64,000 nucleotides of DNA from Leuconostoc holzapfelii (GCF_012396485.1 NZ_JAAXPO010000007.1:24556-88555), one strand, 5' to 3'. Positions 7,517-16,943 are shown, counted from the first letter of the stretch. Notes: a model not told the origin generated them from the letters alone. Made by a program: numbers and translations.

Positions 7517-8405
7517 AAAAGGTGGGCTTGGTAAAGGGCTAGGTGGCTTGTTTAATGCAAACAATGTGACAGAGGAAGCCTTAGAGCATACAAAGTCAGT
7601 GACAAAAAAGGCACGTGACACAGAACAGGTTGAAAAATTGTTGTTAGACCAGATTGTTGCTAACCCATTTCAACCACGCCATCATTTCGATGAAGAAAAG
7701 CTAAATGAACTGGCAAAGTCGATTCAGTCTTCTGGGGTTTTAACGCCGATTATCGTCCGCCGTGCAGGTCAACAATACCAAATTATTGCGGGTGAACGGC
7801 GGGTGCGTGCCTCAAAATTGGCCGGACTAACGACAATTAGTGCGATTGTGCGGACAGTTGATGATGACACAATGGCCGCAGTGGCTCTTATTGAGAACTT
7901 GCAGCGAGATGATTTGGATGCTATCGAAGAAGCACAAGCTTATCAAGCGTTGATGGCTCAACTGCAATTGACGCAAGCTCAACTGGCTGAAAAAGTGGGT
8001 AAAGAACGGACAACTGTGGCCAATGCCGTGCGATTGTTGAAATTGCCAACAGCGGTACAAAATCTTGTGCAAGCTGGCGAGCTGACGATGGGACATGCCC
8101 GTGCTATTTTAGGCTTAAAGTCCGCGCGACAAATTGAAAAGGTTGCCGCTTTGGTGGTGACGCGCCAGTTAAGTGTTCGTCAAGTAGAAGCTTTGGTCAA
8201 GCAGATGAATGCTGGTGAGACCGAAAAGCCGCAAAAAGTGGTATCACCGTACGTCACGGCGATTGCTTCACAATTAGAAGAAAAATTTGGGACGAAAGTC
8301 AAAGTGAATGCTGGGGCCAAGGGTCAGGGTAAAATTGAGATTAATTATGTCTCAAATGATGATTTGAGTCGTATCTTAGATTTGTTAGAGATTGAGGTCG
8401 AGTAA
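7506..8405 (+). CDS. parB: chromosome partitioning protein ParB (Spo0J)
   Basis: 299 residues. The N-terminal KKGGLGKGLGGLF, NPFQPRHHFDEEKLNELA and the CTP/nuclease-like block IIAGERRVRASKLAGL are followed by the helix-turn-helix LTQAQLAEKVGKERTTVAN that binds parS, and a C-terminal dimerisation domain. It overlaps parA, and its SD AGGAGG lies inside parA. I found no clear parS site in this window. The downstream DUF951 gene begins one base after its stop. Confidence 0.96.
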   Translation: MATKKGGLGKGLGGLFNANNVTEEALEHTKSVTKKARDTEQVEKLLLDQIVANPFQPRHHFDEEKLNELAKSIQSSGVLTPIIVRRAGQQYQIIAGERRVRASKLAGLTTISAIVRTVDDDTMAAVALIENLQRDDLDAIEEAQAYQALMAQLQLTQAQLAEKVGKERTTVANAVRLLKLPTAVQNLVQAGELTMGHARAILGLKSARQIEKVAALVVTRQLSVRQVEALVKQMNAGETEKPQKVVSPYVTAIASQLEEKFGTKVKVNAGAKGQGKIEINYVSNDDLSRILDLLEIEVE

Positions 8406-8406
8406 G

Positions 8407-8613
8407 ATGGTGTTACCATTGGACTACAACTTAAACGATATTGTTGAAATGAAAAAGCCGCATGCTTGCGGGGCCAATGCATGGCAAATTACGCGTGTTG
8501 GGGCCGATATTAAGTTAAGCTGCACGCAATGTGGTCGTGGAATCATGATGTCGCGTTTTGATTTCAATAAGCGGCTCAAGAAAATTTTACGTTCAGCAGA
8601 TGCTGAGTCGTAA
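8407..8613 (+). CDS. DUF951 family protein
   Basis: 68 residues from ATG 8407 with GAGG upstream. Contains VEMKKPHACGANAWQITR, GADIKLSCTQCGRGI and MMSRFDFNKRLKKIL, the hallmark of DUF951. The Cys residues (HACG and CTQCG) could bind zinc, but this is inference. DUF951 genes usually lie between parB and ychF in Lactobacillales, as here. Function unknown. Confidence 0.92.
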   Translation: MVLPLDYNLNDIVEMKKPHACGANAWQITRVGADIKLSCTQCGRGIMMSRFDFNKRLKKILRSADAES

Positions 8614-8627
8614 TTGGTTTGATTAAG

Positions 8628-8684
8628 AAAGGAAACGTGCTCCAAAAATTGCGCCTGAGCGCAATTTTTGTCACATACTAAAAC
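8628..8684 (+). promoter_or_regulatory. SD-hairpin-start leader of ychF
   Basis: SD AAAGGA at 8628-8633 is 51 nt from ATG 8685. Between them is a perfect 12-bp stem (8643-8654 with 8659-8670, arm CAAAAATTGCGC, loop CTGA), extended by GTG/CAC (8637-8639/8672-8674). Removing the structure leaves 13 nt. The T-rich right arm also makes it terminator-like, so it may attenuate. Confidence 0.6.
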
Positions 8685-9785
8685 ATGGCACTTACTGCTG
8701 GAATCGTCGGCTTACCAAACGTCGGCAAATCAACACTTTTTAATGCAATTACCAAAGCTGGGGCTGAAATGGCCAACTATCCCTTTGCCACAATTGAACC
8801 CAACGTGGGGATGGTCGAAGTCCCAGATGATCGTTTAGCGCGGATTCAAGAACTCGTGCCTGCCGACAAAATTATTCCAACAACCTTTGAATTTACCGAC
8901 ATTGCCGGGATTGTCAAGGGGGCGTCACAAGGTGAAGGCTTGGGCAATAAGTTCTTGGAAAATATTCGCCAAGTGAACGCGATTGTGCACGTGGTGCGGG
9001 CCTTTGATGGGGATGACATTATTCATGTTAATGGCGTGGTTAACCCGTTAGATGACATTGACACGATTAATACGGAATTAATTTTGGCCGATTTGGAAAC
9101 AGTTGATAAGCGTTATGCCAAAGTGGCACGTGCAGCAAAGGGTGCCGATAAAGATGCCAAAGCGGAATTTGCCGTTTTGGAAAAGATTAAGCCGGTCTTG
9201 GAAGCGGGAAAATCTGTCCGTTCAATCACCTTTAACGAAGATGAACAAAAGATTGTCAAGGGTTTGTTCTTGTTGACCACTAAACCCGTTTTATATGTGG
9301 CCAACTTAGCAGAAGACGACATGGCGGATCCAGAAAGCTCAAAGTACTTTAATGAGATTAAAGCCTTTGCTGCGACGGAAGGTGCTGATGTGATTGGCTT
9401 GTCAGCTAGTGCGGAAGAAGAAATTGCGCAATTAGCGGACGAAGACAAGGCGGAATTCTTGGAAATGGCCGGGGTCACGGAACCTGGCTTGAACAAGTTG
9501 ATTCGCGCAGCGTATCATTTGTTGGACTTGCGGACATTCTTTACTGCGGGTGGTAAAGAAACACGGGCCTGGACATTTAAGGCGGGGATGAAAGCACCAC
9601 AAACAGCGGGTGTGATTCATTCAGACTTTGAGCGTGGGTTCATTCGTGCCGAAACCATTGCTTTTGCTGATTTGGATCAGTTGGGTTCCGTTAAGGCAGT
9701 GAAAGAAGCGGGAAAGTTGCGTTCAGAAGGTAAAGAGTACGTTGTCAACGATGGCGACATTATCGAATTTAGATTTAACGTGTAA
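8685..9785 (+). CDS. ychF: redox-regulated ATPase/GTPase YchF (OLA1/Obg family)
   Basis: 366 residues. G1 motif GLPNVGKST at about 9-17, G3 DIAGIVKGASQGEGLGNKFL, and the NxxE-type G4 of YchF (VANLAEDD) rather than NKxD, which explains ATP preference in the family. The C-terminal TGS domain covers FFTAGGKETRAW to DIIEFRFNV. YchF associates with ribosomes and stress responses. It follows DUF951 after 71 nt that contain the far-upstream SD and a strong stem-loop. Confidence 0.96.
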   Translation: MALTAGIVGLPNVGKSTLFNAITKAGAEMANYPFATIEPNVGMVEVPDDRLARIQELVPADKIIPTTFEFTDIAGIVKGASQGEGLGNKFLENIRQVNAIVHVVRAFDGDDIIHVNGVVNPLDDIDTINTELILADLETVDKRYAKVARAAKGADKDAKAEFAVLEKIKPVLEAGKSVRSITFNEDEQKIVKGLFLLTTKPVLYVANLAEDDMADPESSKYFNEIKAFAATEGADVIGLSASAEEEIAQLADEDKAEFLEMAGVTEPGLNKLIRAAYHLLDLRTFFTAGGKETRAWTFKAGMKAPQTAGVIHSDFERGFIRAETIAFADLDQLGSVKAVKEAGKLRSEGKEYVVNDGDIIEFRFNV

Positions 9786-9852
9786 GCATGGCCTGGACAC
9801 ATAGTCTGTTAAGCGGCAGGAGCCGTGTACATATTGCTGGAGGAAGCAAAAA

Positions 9853-10557
9853 ATGGCAGAAGTAAAACACCAATTAACCAAAAAGAATGAAGACTTTATT
9901 TTTCATTTTAAGAAATTGTTAGCTCAAAACAGTCAGTTGTCCGCAGAACAAATTGAAGCCGCCACAGACGAAGTGACGACTAAGCTTTTAACGGCGCAAG
10001 GGACAGGGACCACGGCAGCACAGCTTTTTGGCACGCCGACCCAAGCTGTGGCACAATATCTTGATCCCAAAAAGTCCAATAAGAAACTACATGATTACAA
10101 ATTCTGGCAACTCGCATTGGATACGTCAATGGCAATTTTGATGTTGTTTGCTGGGGTCTTTGGTTTAACACTCTTTTTTTCAAAGCAAGCCACAGGTCAA
10201 GGTGCAGGCATTGTCTCACTACTATTGATTGCAGCCCTTGGGGGTTCAATTTATACTGCGGTGGTGTTGAAGTTAACCCCTGACCCAAAAGCAACGCAGG
10301 CAGAACCTAAATCACGTCGTTGGCTATATCTTGGGCTTGCCTTAGTCGCGTGGATTGTTGGTTTCATTGTCTTGGGCTTGTTACCACCAATCATCAACCC
10401 AACGTTGCCACCGCTGGCCTATCTTATTGTGGCAGTCGCTGCGTATGGCGTCTTCCGTTGGAACCGACAACAAGCTGGCCTACAAGGTGGCGGGTTCTTG
10501 GCTATTAGCCAATTGTCACAGCAAGCCCGTTTAGAATCTAGCCAAGCAAAGAAATAA
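9853..10557 (+). CDS. DUF1129 family membrane protein
   Basis: 234 residues. A soluble N-terminal ~85 residues (KKNEDFIFHFKKLL, LLTAQGTGTTAAQLFG, TQAVAQYLDP) is followed by four to five hydrophobic segments (about 94-116, 121-142, 157-178, 184-202). This is the DUF1129 layout common in Lactobacillales. The SD GGAGG is well placed. It sits directly upstream of a response regulator/histidine kinase pair (12-nt gap), so it may be co-transcribed and part of that sensory unit. Biochemical role unknown. Confidence 0.85.
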   Translation: MAEVKHQLTKKNEDFIFHFKKLLAQNSQLSAEQIEAATDEVTTKLLTAQGTGTTAAQLFGTPTQAVAQYLDPKKSNKKLHDYKFWQLALDTSMAILMLFAGVFGLTLFFSKQATGQGAGIVSLLLIAALGGSIYTAVVLKLTPDPKATQAEPKSRRWLYLGLALVAWIVGFIVLGLLPPIINPTLPPLAYLIVAVAAYGVFRWNRQQAGLQGGGFLAISQLSQQARLESSQAKK

Positions 10558-10569
10558 AAGGAGCCGAAG

Positions 10570-11259
10570 ATGAAGATTTTAGTTGTCGACGATGATATTG
10601 AAATTGCTGAATTACTTGAAATTTATCTCAAAAATGAAGGCTACGAACCCATCATGGCAACCGATGGCAAAGAAGCGCTCTCAAAGCTCAATACGAACCC
10701 AGATATTGCCTTGATGATTTTGGATGTCATGATGCCAAACATGAACGGTTTGGAAGTGGTTAAGACTGTGCGTAAAGATAGCCGCATCCCTATCTTGATG
10801 TTATCTGCCAAATCAGGCGACATGGATAAAATTCAAGGCTTGATCACTGGAGCAGATGATTATGTGACAAAACCATTTAACCCGTTGGAAGTCATGGCGC
10901 GCGTGCGGTCACTTTTACGTCGTGCTGAAAATGCTGTTCAGGACCAAACACCAGATGTTTTGGATATTGGCTCACTGGTCATCAATAAAGATAGTCATGA
11001 AGTGAAGACATCTGATGGTGATTTGGTGAATTTAACGGCGCTGGAATTTGGCATTTTATATCTTTTGGCTTCGCATCCTAATCGTGTGTTCTCAGCAGAT
11101 GATATTTTTGAACGGGTTTGGCAACAAGAATCAGTCGTGTCAGCGAAAACAGTGATGGTCCACGTCTCACATTTGCGTGATAAAATTGAAGAGGCAACAA
11201 GTGGCGATCAAGTCATCCAAACTGTTTGGGGCGTTGGCTACAAAATTGAAGTAAACTAA
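10570..11259 (+). CDS. OmpR-family response regulator (VanR-like)
   Basis: 229 residues. The receiver domain has the acidic pocket VVDDD (5-9), phospho-acceptor Asp52 in LMILDVMMP, and conserved Lys101 in DDYVTKPFNP. The C-terminal winged-helix domain includes LTALEFGILYLLASHPNRVFS and ends IQTVWGVGYKIE. It pairs with the kinase that begins at its stop codon. Sequence resembles VanR-type regulators, but there are no vanHAX genes nearby, so a resistance role is not implied; envelope stress is a reasonable guess. Confidence 0.92.
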   Translation: MKILVVDDDIEIAELLEIYLKNEGYEPIMATDGKEALSKLNTNPDIALMILDVMMPNMNGLEVVKTVRKDSRIPILMLSAKSGDMDKIQGLITGADDYVTKPFNPLEVMARVRSLLRRAENAVQDQTPDVLDIGSLVINKDSHEVKTSDGDLVNLTALEFGILYLLASHPNRVFSADDIFERVWQQESVVSAKTVMVHVSHLRDKIEEATSGDQVIQTVWGVGYKIEVN

Positions 11260-12356
11260 TGAAAAAATTGGCGTTGTTTTTAAAGCACAATCGCACAAAA
11301 ATTTATTATGCGGTGGTGACAACTTTGTTGCTACTGCTTTTTAGTTGGTCGGTGTATTCAGCCGCTACGATGGCCTTGGGGCGCTTACAATCGCTACCAA
11401 GTCTTTGGCAGTGGGGCGTGATTTCAGTGTTGGTCATCGGTGATGGTATTATTGTGATTTGGCAGTATGTGCGTTTACGTCAAGCTGAGAGTTTGACGCG
11501 TCTCATTCATGATATGCAGACCATTGCAAATGATAATTCAGACATGCAAATTGACTGGCAAGCGATGTATGCCCCGCAAACGCAGGCCCTAATTGATGTG
11601 ACCAATACCATTTCTAAGCACACGCAAGCGATTCGTGAAGAAGAACGGGAGAGTGAGCGTTCAAAAGATGAAATGATTACCAATATTTCACACGATTTAC
11701 GCACCCCACTGACGGCAATCATTGGATATTTAGGCCTGGTTGAAATGAATGGCACGCAATTAAGTGCGGCTGATCGTGCCAAGTATATTCACACTGCTTA
11801 CAGCAAGTCCAACCAAATGAAGGTGCTTGTCGAAGATTTGTTTGAATTCTCGAAAACCCAAGCCCATGATGCGGTGTTGAATATGACGACGTTGAGCCTA
11901 GGTGATTTATTTGCGCAATTAATTGCCAGTTATGAAATCGAGGCCCATGAACATCATCTGGCACTGACACAGATTGTAGATCCTGAATTAATTGTCATCG
12001 AAGCCGATTCGGATAAACTTGCCCGCGCGTTGATGAATTTAATGAGTAATGCGTTTAAATATGGTGAAGGGGCTACTTTTATTAAGTTGACTGCGCAAGT
12101 GAAAGCCGATGAAGTGGAAATTCGCGTGATTAATGATGGGATTAAAATTCCTAGTGCCGCCTTAACCGACATTTTTGACCGTTTTTATCGTGTCGAAAGC
12201 TCACGTAACAGCCAGACTGGTGGCACTGGTTTAGGCTTAGCTATCGTCAAGGGGATTGTTAATCAACATCATGGTCGGGTGCGAGCGACTTCAGATGATG
12301 ACCTGACAACCTTTATTGTGACGCTACCATTAAAACAAACGGTTAACAGTGACTAA
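11259..12356 (+). CDS. sensor histidine kinase (VanS-like)
   Basis: 365 residues. Two transmembrane segments at about 17-37 and 51-70 flank a very short extracellular loop. A cytoplasmic HisKA domain carries the H-box ISHDLRTPLTAIIGYLG (phospho-His145), and HATPase_c has NLMSNAFKYG (N box) and GGTGLGLAIVKG (G box). The tiny extracellular part suggests intramembrane or partner-based sensing, and the upstream DUF1129 membrane protein is a plausible partner (inference). It starts at the stop of the response regulator and ends in a terminator. Confidence 0.93.
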   Translation: MKKLALFLKHNRTKIYYAVVTTLLLLLFSWSVYSAATMALGRLQSLPSLWQWGVISVLVIGDGIIVIWQYVRLRQAESLTRLIHDMQTIANDNSDMQIDWQAMYAPQTQALIDVTNTISKHTQAIREEERESERSKDEMITNISHDLRTPLTAIIGYLGLVEMNGTQLSAADRAKYIHTAYSKSNQMKVLVEDLFEFSKTQAHDAVLNMTTLSLGDLFAQLIASYEIEAHEHHLALTQIVDPELIVIEADSDKLARALMNLMSNAFKYGEGATFIKLTAQVKADEVEIRVINDGIKIPSAALTDIFDRFYRVESSRNSQTGGTGLGLAIVKGIVNQHHGRVRATSDDDLTTFIVTLPLKQTVNSD

Positions 12357-12386
12357 AAAGACAGACCATTAGGTCTGTCTTTTTTG
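12355..12386 (+). terminator. terminator of the two-component operon
   Basis: Stem AAAGACAGACC/GGTCTGTCTTT with loop ATTA, then a T-run. Confidence 0.9.
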
Positions 12387-12419
12387 CTATTTTCAAATGC
12401 AAAAAAGTGTGTTATTATA

Positions 12420-12448
12420 TTGGTATAGACCAAATCGGTATAGACCAA
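12420..12448 (+). promoter_or_regulatory. tandem NagR/GntR-type operators before nagB
   Basis: TTGGTATAGACCAA (12420-12433, dyad TTGGT-4-ACCAA) and TCGGTATAGACCAA (12435-12448) are spaced 15 bp apart. They resemble dre sites (TGGTCTAGACCA) bound by the GntR/HutC-family amino sugar repressors NagR/YvoA/DasR. They lie directly upstream of the nagB SD, so binding would block nagB transcription. The regulator gene itself is not in the window. Confidence 0.75.
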
Positions 12449-12461
12449 TAAGGAGGCTATT

Positions 12462-13163
12462 ATGCGAATTATTCAAGTAAGTGATGCAAGTGCTGGCGCA
12501 CAACGCGCTTTTGAAATCTATGAAACGGCGTTGGCGCAAGGTATAAAAGTCATGGGCTTAGCCACGGGTGCCACGCCGATTGCATTATATGATCATTTTG
12601 TGGCCAGTGCGTTAGATTTTTCAAACATCACGGCGGTCAATTTGGATGAATATCTGGGTTTGACCAGCCAAGATCCGCAAAGTTACCATTACTTTATGCA
12701 ACAACATTTATTTAATCAAAAGCCCTTTAAGCAAACTTTTATCCCCGATGGCGCAAGTTCAGATGGCCAACAGGCAGCACGGGCATATGACAAAATACTG
12801 GCACAAAATCCAATTGATATCCAGTTATTAGGCCTTGGCCGAAATGGCCACATTGGTTTTAATGAACCAGGGACCCCATTTGACGCGACGACGCATCTTG
12901 TGAATTTAACGCCGTCGACCATTGCGGCTAACGCGCGCTTCTTTGATGAGCCAGCGGCTGTGCCGACCCAAGCCATTTCAATGGGCATCGCTTCGGTGAT
13001 GTCAGCCAAAAAGATTCTTTTGATGGCGTTTGGCGAAGAAAAGGCCACCGCGGTCGCTGCCACAGTGAATGGGCCAGTGACGACTGATGTCCCAGCATCT
13101 GTTTTGCAAACACATCCAGATGTGACCATCATTATTGATGACGCAGCCGCATCAAAATTGTGA
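12462..13163 (+). CDS. nagB: glucosamine-6-phosphate deaminase
   Basis: 233 residues, the short Gram-positive type without the allosteric C-terminus of E. coli NagB. Phosphate-binding [14 protein letters not shown] (32-45), the catalytic pair in NLDEYLGL (Asp62), and [15 protein letters not shown] (about 126-140, with the ring-opening His) are all present. It converts glucosamine-6-phosphate to fructose-6-phosphate and ammonia. The SD AAGGAGG is well placed. The tandem operators indicate induction by amino sugars. Its product enters glycolysis via the neighbouring pgi. Confidence 0.96.
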   Translation: MRIIQVSDASAGAQRAFEIYETALAQGIKVMGLATGATPIALYDHFVASALDFSNITAVNLDEYLGLTSQDPQSYHYFMQQHLFNQKPFKQTFIPDGASSDGQQAARAYDKILAQNPIDIQLLGLGRNGHIGFNEPGTPFDATTHLVNLTPSTIAANARFFDEPAAVPTQAISMGIASVMSAKKILLMAFGEEKATAVAATVNGPVTTDVPASVLQTHPDVTIIIDDAAASKL

Positions 13164-13173
13164 TAGAATAAAA

Positions 13174-13190
13174 TTGTAAGCGCTTAACAA
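13174..13190 (+). promoter_or_regulatory. cre-like dyad upstream of pgi
   Basis: TTGTAAGCGCTTAACAA is a near-palindrome around AAGCGCTT and close to the CcpA consensus TGWAANCGNTNWCA, but has one extra base in the right half. It lies between the nagB stop and the pgi SD. Confidence 0.4.
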
Positions 13191-13195
13191 ATTTT

Positions 13196-13248
13196 AAGGA
13201 GGAAACGCGCCACCACCTGATTCAACGTGGGGACGCTTGGCTAACGCT
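13196..13248 (+). promoter_or_regulatory. SD-structure-start leader of pgi
   Basis: A perfect SD AAGGAGG at 13196-13202 is 46 nt from ATG 13249. The gap can pair GCCA (13209-13212) with TGGC (13238-13241) and CCAC (13213-13216) with GTGG (13227-13230), leaving about 13 unpaired nt. This fold is weaker than the other cases. A TTG at 13237 in frame has no SD. Confidence 0.45.
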
Positions 13249-14601
13249 ATGGCACACATTACTTTTGATACAAAGAACATTGAAAACTTCGTGGCCGAAC
13301 ATGAATTTTTGGAAATGCAACCATTAATTACAATGGCCGATCAACAACTACGCAACCGGACAGGTGTGGGGGCCCAATACTCTGATTGGCTCACCTTACC
13401 AACGGATTATGATCAAGCAGAGTTCGCCCGAATTCAGGCAGCTGCCAAGCGTATCCAAAGTGATTCAAAAATTCTTGTCGTGATTGGTATCGGTGGGTCA
13501 TACCTTGGTGCCAAAATGGCAGTGGATTTCTTGAATCCGATGTTTAATAATGAATTGTCAGATGATCAACGCCAAGGTGTTAAAATTTACTTCGCTGGTA
13601 ATTCTACCTCAGCATCGTATTTGAATGATTTGGTGCGTGTTATTGGGGATCAAGACTTCTCTGTGAACGTGATTTCTAAATCAGGTACAACCACTGAACC
13701 TTCGATTGCTTTCCGTGTCTTTAAGCAATTGCTGGAAAAGAAATACGGCGAAGCCGCAGCTAAGCAACGTATCTATGCTACAACTGATGCCAATCGCGGT
13801 GCGCTTCACGATGAAGCCGCTGCTGCTGGTTATGAAACGTTTACCATTCCGGATGGCGTTGGTGGTCGTTTCTCAGTGTTAACAGCTGTTGGCTTGTTGC
13901 CAATCGCTGCTAGTGGGGCTGATATTGCTGCGTTGATGGCAGGAGCTAAAGATGCTCAAGTTGAATATTCAGATGCTGACTTGACTAAGAATGAAGCGTA
14001 TAAGTATGCGGCAGCACGGCGCATTTTGTACGATAAGGGCTACACAACAGAACTATTAATTAACTGGGAACCTTCGATGCAGTATCTGTCAGAGTGGTGG
14101 AAGCAATTGATGGGCGAATCAGAAGGTAAAAACCAAAAGGGCATTTACCCATCTTCAGCTAACTATTCCACTGATTTACACTCACTTGGCCAATATATTC
14201 AAGAAGGTCGTCGTGATTTGTTTGAAACGGTTGTTAAGCTTGACAATCCGGTCTCAAACTTGGACTTACCACATGAGGCAGACAATAATGACGGCTTGCA
14301 ATATCTTGAAGGGATTACAATTGATGAAGTGAATACGAAGGCCTCACAAGGCGTGACCCTAGCCCACGTTGATGGTGGCGTGCCTAACTTAGCGGTGCAT
14401 TTGCCAGCCCAAGATGCCTATACATTAGGTTATATGATTTACTTCTTTGAAATGGCTGTGGGGGCTTCAGGCTATACGTTTGGTATCAACCCATTCAACC
14501 AACCAGGTGTGGAAGCCTACAAGACAGCGATGTTTGCCTTGTTAGGTAAGCCTGGTTATGAAGCAGAGACCAAGGCATTCCGTGCTCGTTTAGGTGAATA
14601 A
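13249..14601 (+). CDS. pgi: glucose-6-phosphate isomerase
   Basis: 450 residues, starting [15 protein letters not shown] as in other Lactobacillales Pgi. Diagnostic blocks are [30 protein letters not shown] (phosphate binding), [14 protein letters not shown] and the C-terminal signature [12 protein letters not shown] with the active-site Lys. It interconverts glucose-6-phosphate and fructose-6-phosphate, linking to hexose uptake and to nagB. The ATG at 13249 is chosen over TTG 13237 on homology. The only SD is 46 nt upstream. It ends in a terminator before comGA. Confidence 0.97.
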   Translation: MAHITFDTKNIENFVAEHEFLEMQPLITMADQQLRNRTGVGAQYSDWLTLPTDYDQAEFARIQAAAKRIQSDSKILVVIGIGGSYLGAKMAVDFLNPMFNNELSDDQRQGVKIYFAGNSTSASYLNDLVRVIGDQDFSVNVISKSGTTTEPSIAFRVFKQLLEKKYGEAAAKQRIYATTDANRGALHDEAAAAGYETFTIPDGVGGRFSVLTAVGLLPIAASGADIAALMAGAKDAQVEYSDADLTKNEAYKYAAARRILYDKGYTTELLINWEPSMQYLSEWWKQLMGESEGKNQKGIYPSSANYSTDLHSLGQYIQEGRRDLFETVVKLDNPVSNLDLPHEADNNDGLQYLEGITIDEVNTKASQGVTLAHVDGGVPNLAVHLPAQDAYTLGYMIYFFEMAVGASGYTFGINPFNQPGVEAYKTAMFALLGKPGYEAETKAFRARLGE

Positions 14602-14615
14602 AATTTAAAATACTC

Positions 14616-14639
14616 AACACGCGTTTGCGTGTTTTTTTT
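14616..14639 (+). terminator. terminator of pgi
   Basis: Stem AACACGC/GCGTGTT, loop GTTT, then eight T. Confidence 0.85.
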
Positions 14640-14690
14640 GTGAGGAAAAAACAATCATGCCGTATCATCTCGATAGACTGAGGGAGCCAA

Positions 14691-15647
14691 ATGAATACGA
14701 TTTTAGAGGATGCGATTGGGTGCCATGCCAACGACATTTATGTGTTACCACATACTGACACGCACTATGTTGTGAAATTTCATATTGATGGGCGGTCATC
14801 ACGTTATTTGACGTTGACCAATGCAGCGGCACAACAAATGATTTCAGCGGTAAAATACCGGGCAAAAATGAATATTTCTGAACGTCGTCGGCCACAGCTT
14901 GGGCGATTCGTCCATCAGGATACATGGATTCGCGTGTCAACGGTTGGTGATTTTTTAAACCGTGAAACGTTGGTTTTACGGCTTATTTATCAAGCAAGCG
15001 GTGATCAAAACTGGCTTGATCCGAGCCAATTTGACCAACTTTATCATGAGATGCCAAGCGCTGGTCTCTTCTTGATGTCTGGGCCAACAGGTTCTGGCAA
15101 GACGACGACGTTGTACCAATTATTAACTCAATTAGCTGAGCATAAGCTCGTATTGACGATTGAAGATCCGGTTGAAATTCATCAACCGCAATTCGTGCAA
15201 CTACAAGTTAATGACGAGGCGGGTATTCATTATGATGAATTGATTAAAGTAGCTTTGCGTCATCGCCCAGAAATTTTATTGGTGGGGGAAATCAGAGATA
15301 AGTTGACAGCAGAAGCGGCCATTAAAGCAGCTTTAAGTGGGCACCTAGTTCTAAGTACGATTCATGCCATGTCGGCACGTGATGTGGTCTTACGTTTACT
15401 TGATTTAGGGGTTGATAGCGCACAACTTGCAGTGGCTTTAACAGGGGTGGCCTATCAGCGTTTAGTGATGACGACGGCTGCGACGCAGGCGGCCATTGTG
15501 GATCATTTATCAGCAGATGTTATCGGCCGAATTTTGCATGGCGAGCAATGGCCTAAATTTTCGCAAGAATGGCAGGAGGTGCTGGCACATGCATTGGCGA
15601 CCAAGCAAATTGCAAACGATGTTTACCAGACGTTCACCGACCTTTAA
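14691..15647 (+). CDS. comGA: competence pseudopilus ATPase ComGA
   Basis: 318 residues of the GspE/PilB secretion ATPase family. Walker A GPTGSGKTTTLYQL at about 131-144, the Asp box LTIEDPVEIHQ, Walker B ILLVGEIRD (about 195-203) and the His box LSTIHAMSARD are present. It powers assembly of the DNA-uptake pseudopilus on the cytoplasmic side of the membrane. The short N-terminus is normal for ComGA. It is the first gene of a complete comGA-comGG operon, with SD GGGAG, and overlaps comGB by 59 nt. Confidence 0.96.
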   Translation: MNTILEDAIGCHANDIYVLPHTDTHYVVKFHIDGRSSRYLTLTNAAAQQMISAVKYRAKMNISERRRPQLGRFVHQDTWIRVSTVGDFLNRETLVLRLIYQASGDQNWLDPSQFDQLYHEMPSAGLFLMSGPTGSGKTTTLYQLLTQLAEHKLVLTIEDPVEIHQPQFVQLQVNDEAGIHYDELIKVALRHRPEILLVGEIRDKLTAEAAIKAALSGHLVLSTIHAMSARDVVLRLLDLGVDSAQLAVALTGVAYQRLVMTTAATQAAIVDHLSADVIGRILHGEQWPKFSQEWQEVLAHALATKQIANDVYQTFTDL

Positions 15648-16635
15648 ACGACAAGATCAAGTGGTATTTTTTCAGGAACTTGGGGAATTGTTGCAATCTG
15701 GTTATAGTATTGCGCAAAGTTTGGATATTCTAGCGGCGGCACATGAGCGTTGGGTGACTTGGTTGACCCGAGTAAAACATGGGTTAAATCAAGGAATCCC
15801 ACTCAATATTATTTTAGACCATGATGTTAGTCGGCCGATTTTATTACAGATAAAATTAGCCGATCAGCACGGTAACTTATCGCAAACCCTAGTTGAAATT
15901 GGGCAAAATTTAGCACAGATTCAGCAACAACAGCAAAAGATAAAGCAGGTGTTGCAATACCCACTGGTTTTAATTTGTTTACTGTTCGTCATGCTGGTGG
16001 GGATGAAGTGCTTCTTATACCCAATTTTGCAGCAATGGCAGGGAGCGCCTGACAACACGACAAGCCAGACAAGTGAGACGTTTTATCTGATCATTGGTAT
16101 TTTGATTGGTTTGATTGGCTTAGGTATTTTACGGTGGCGCCAAATGTTAGCACAGCGTCGACTCGTCATATTAGCGCATTTATGGTGGATTGGGCCTATT
16201 GTTAAAGCCATTGTGACCTATCAAGTGGCGCAACAATTAGCCACCTTATTGGCGAATGGTTTAACAGTGCCTGAAATTATCGAAGAAATGTGTGACGTAC
16301 GTGCGGCAAAAAATAAACATCTTGCTGTGGTTTTAGCAGAAGATGCACGCCGATGGCTGAAAACAGGTCAAACATTGTCGGATTACATTTTGAAACAACC
16401 TTATTATAATCGTGCGTTAGCCGGCTACTTTTCGCGTGGTCACGAACCTCAGGTACTAGCCGGTTACTTGGCGTACTATGCAAAAAATCAATTACAACAG
16501 GTTATGCAGCGGACGAACCGCTTAATTGGCACATTGCAGCCGCTCCTTTTTGGCATCATTGGCCTAGCCATCATTGCCGTCTACTTATCAATGCTACTGC
16601 CAATGTATCAGACAATTGGAGGGTTATACCAATGA
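15589..16635 (+). CDS. comGB: competence pseudopilus platform protein ComGB
   Basis: 348 residues of the GspF/PilC inner-membrane platform family. Two GspF repeats are visible (FFQELGELLQSGYSIAQSL and YQVAQQLATLLANGLTVPEI), with three strongly hydrophobic stretches (about 135-157, 180-200, 320-345). It anchors the ComGA ATPase to the pilus base. The start is placed at ATG 15589 because AGGAGG sits nine bases upstream; this lies inside comGA, so the two are translationally coupled. Confidence 0.92.
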   Translation: MHWRPSKLQTMFTRRSPTFKRQDQVVFFQELGELLQSGYSIAQSLDILAAAHERWVTWLTRVKHGLNQGIPLNIILDHDVSRPILLQIKLADQHGNLSQTLVEIGQNLAQIQQQQQKIKQVLQYPLVLICLLFVMLVGMKCFLYPILQQWQGAPDNTTSQTSETFYLIIGILIGLIGLGILRWRQMLAQRRLVILAHLWWIGPIVKAIVTYQVAQQLATLLANGLTVPEIIEEMCDVRAAKNKHLAVVLAEDARRWLKTGQTLSDYILKQPYYNRALAGYFSRGHEPQVLAGYLAYYAKNQLQQVMQRTNRLIGTLQPLLFGIIGLAIIAVYLSMLLPMYQTIGGLYQ

Positions 16636-16943
16636 AATTTTTTAAACGCACCCAGCGAGGTTTCACACTCATTGAAACAGCCATCGTCTTGTTCATCATT
16701 AGTCTACTCATGTTACTCATTTTGCCGAATTTGAATACCCAAAGAAAAAAGGCAGTGACAACGCATGCGACAGCCATGGTTTCAACCATCCAGACGCAAG
16801 TTGATTTATACATTAACGATCATCCTGATACCAACCCGGTGACTTACACAGACCTTGTGAATTCTGGTTATTTATCCAACCGTCAAGTCCAAAAAGCCAA
16901 AGAACTCAAAATTACAATTAGTAACAATGAAGCACACCAGTAG
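16632..16943 (+). CDS. comGC: major pseudopilin ComGC
   Basis: 103 residues. The type IV prepilin signal is RGFTLIETAIVLFIISLLM: a short basic leader ending in Gly, then Phe-methylation site and Glu at +5, then a long hydrophobic helix. It is the main subunit of the competence pilus. The SD GGAGGG lies in the end of comGB, which it overlaps by 4 nt. The prepilin peptidase ComC that would process it is not in this window. Confidence 0.95.
   Translation: MKFFKRTQRGFTLIETAIVLFIISLLMLLILPNLNTQRKKAVTTHATAMVSTIQTQVDLYINDHPDTNPVTYTDLVNSGYLSNRQVQKAKELKITISNNEAHQ

Noticed and set aside
10570..12356. vancomycin resistance two-component system
   Set aside because: The proteins are VanRS-like in family only; no vanH, vanA or vanX is adjacent.
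13237..13248. TTG 13237 as pgi start
   Set aside because: No SD near it; homologues start at MAHITF (13249).
14641..14690. possible SigX/com-box before comGA
   Set aside because: No convincing TACGAATA-type box; only a weak CTCGATAGA, so competence sigma control is not claimed.
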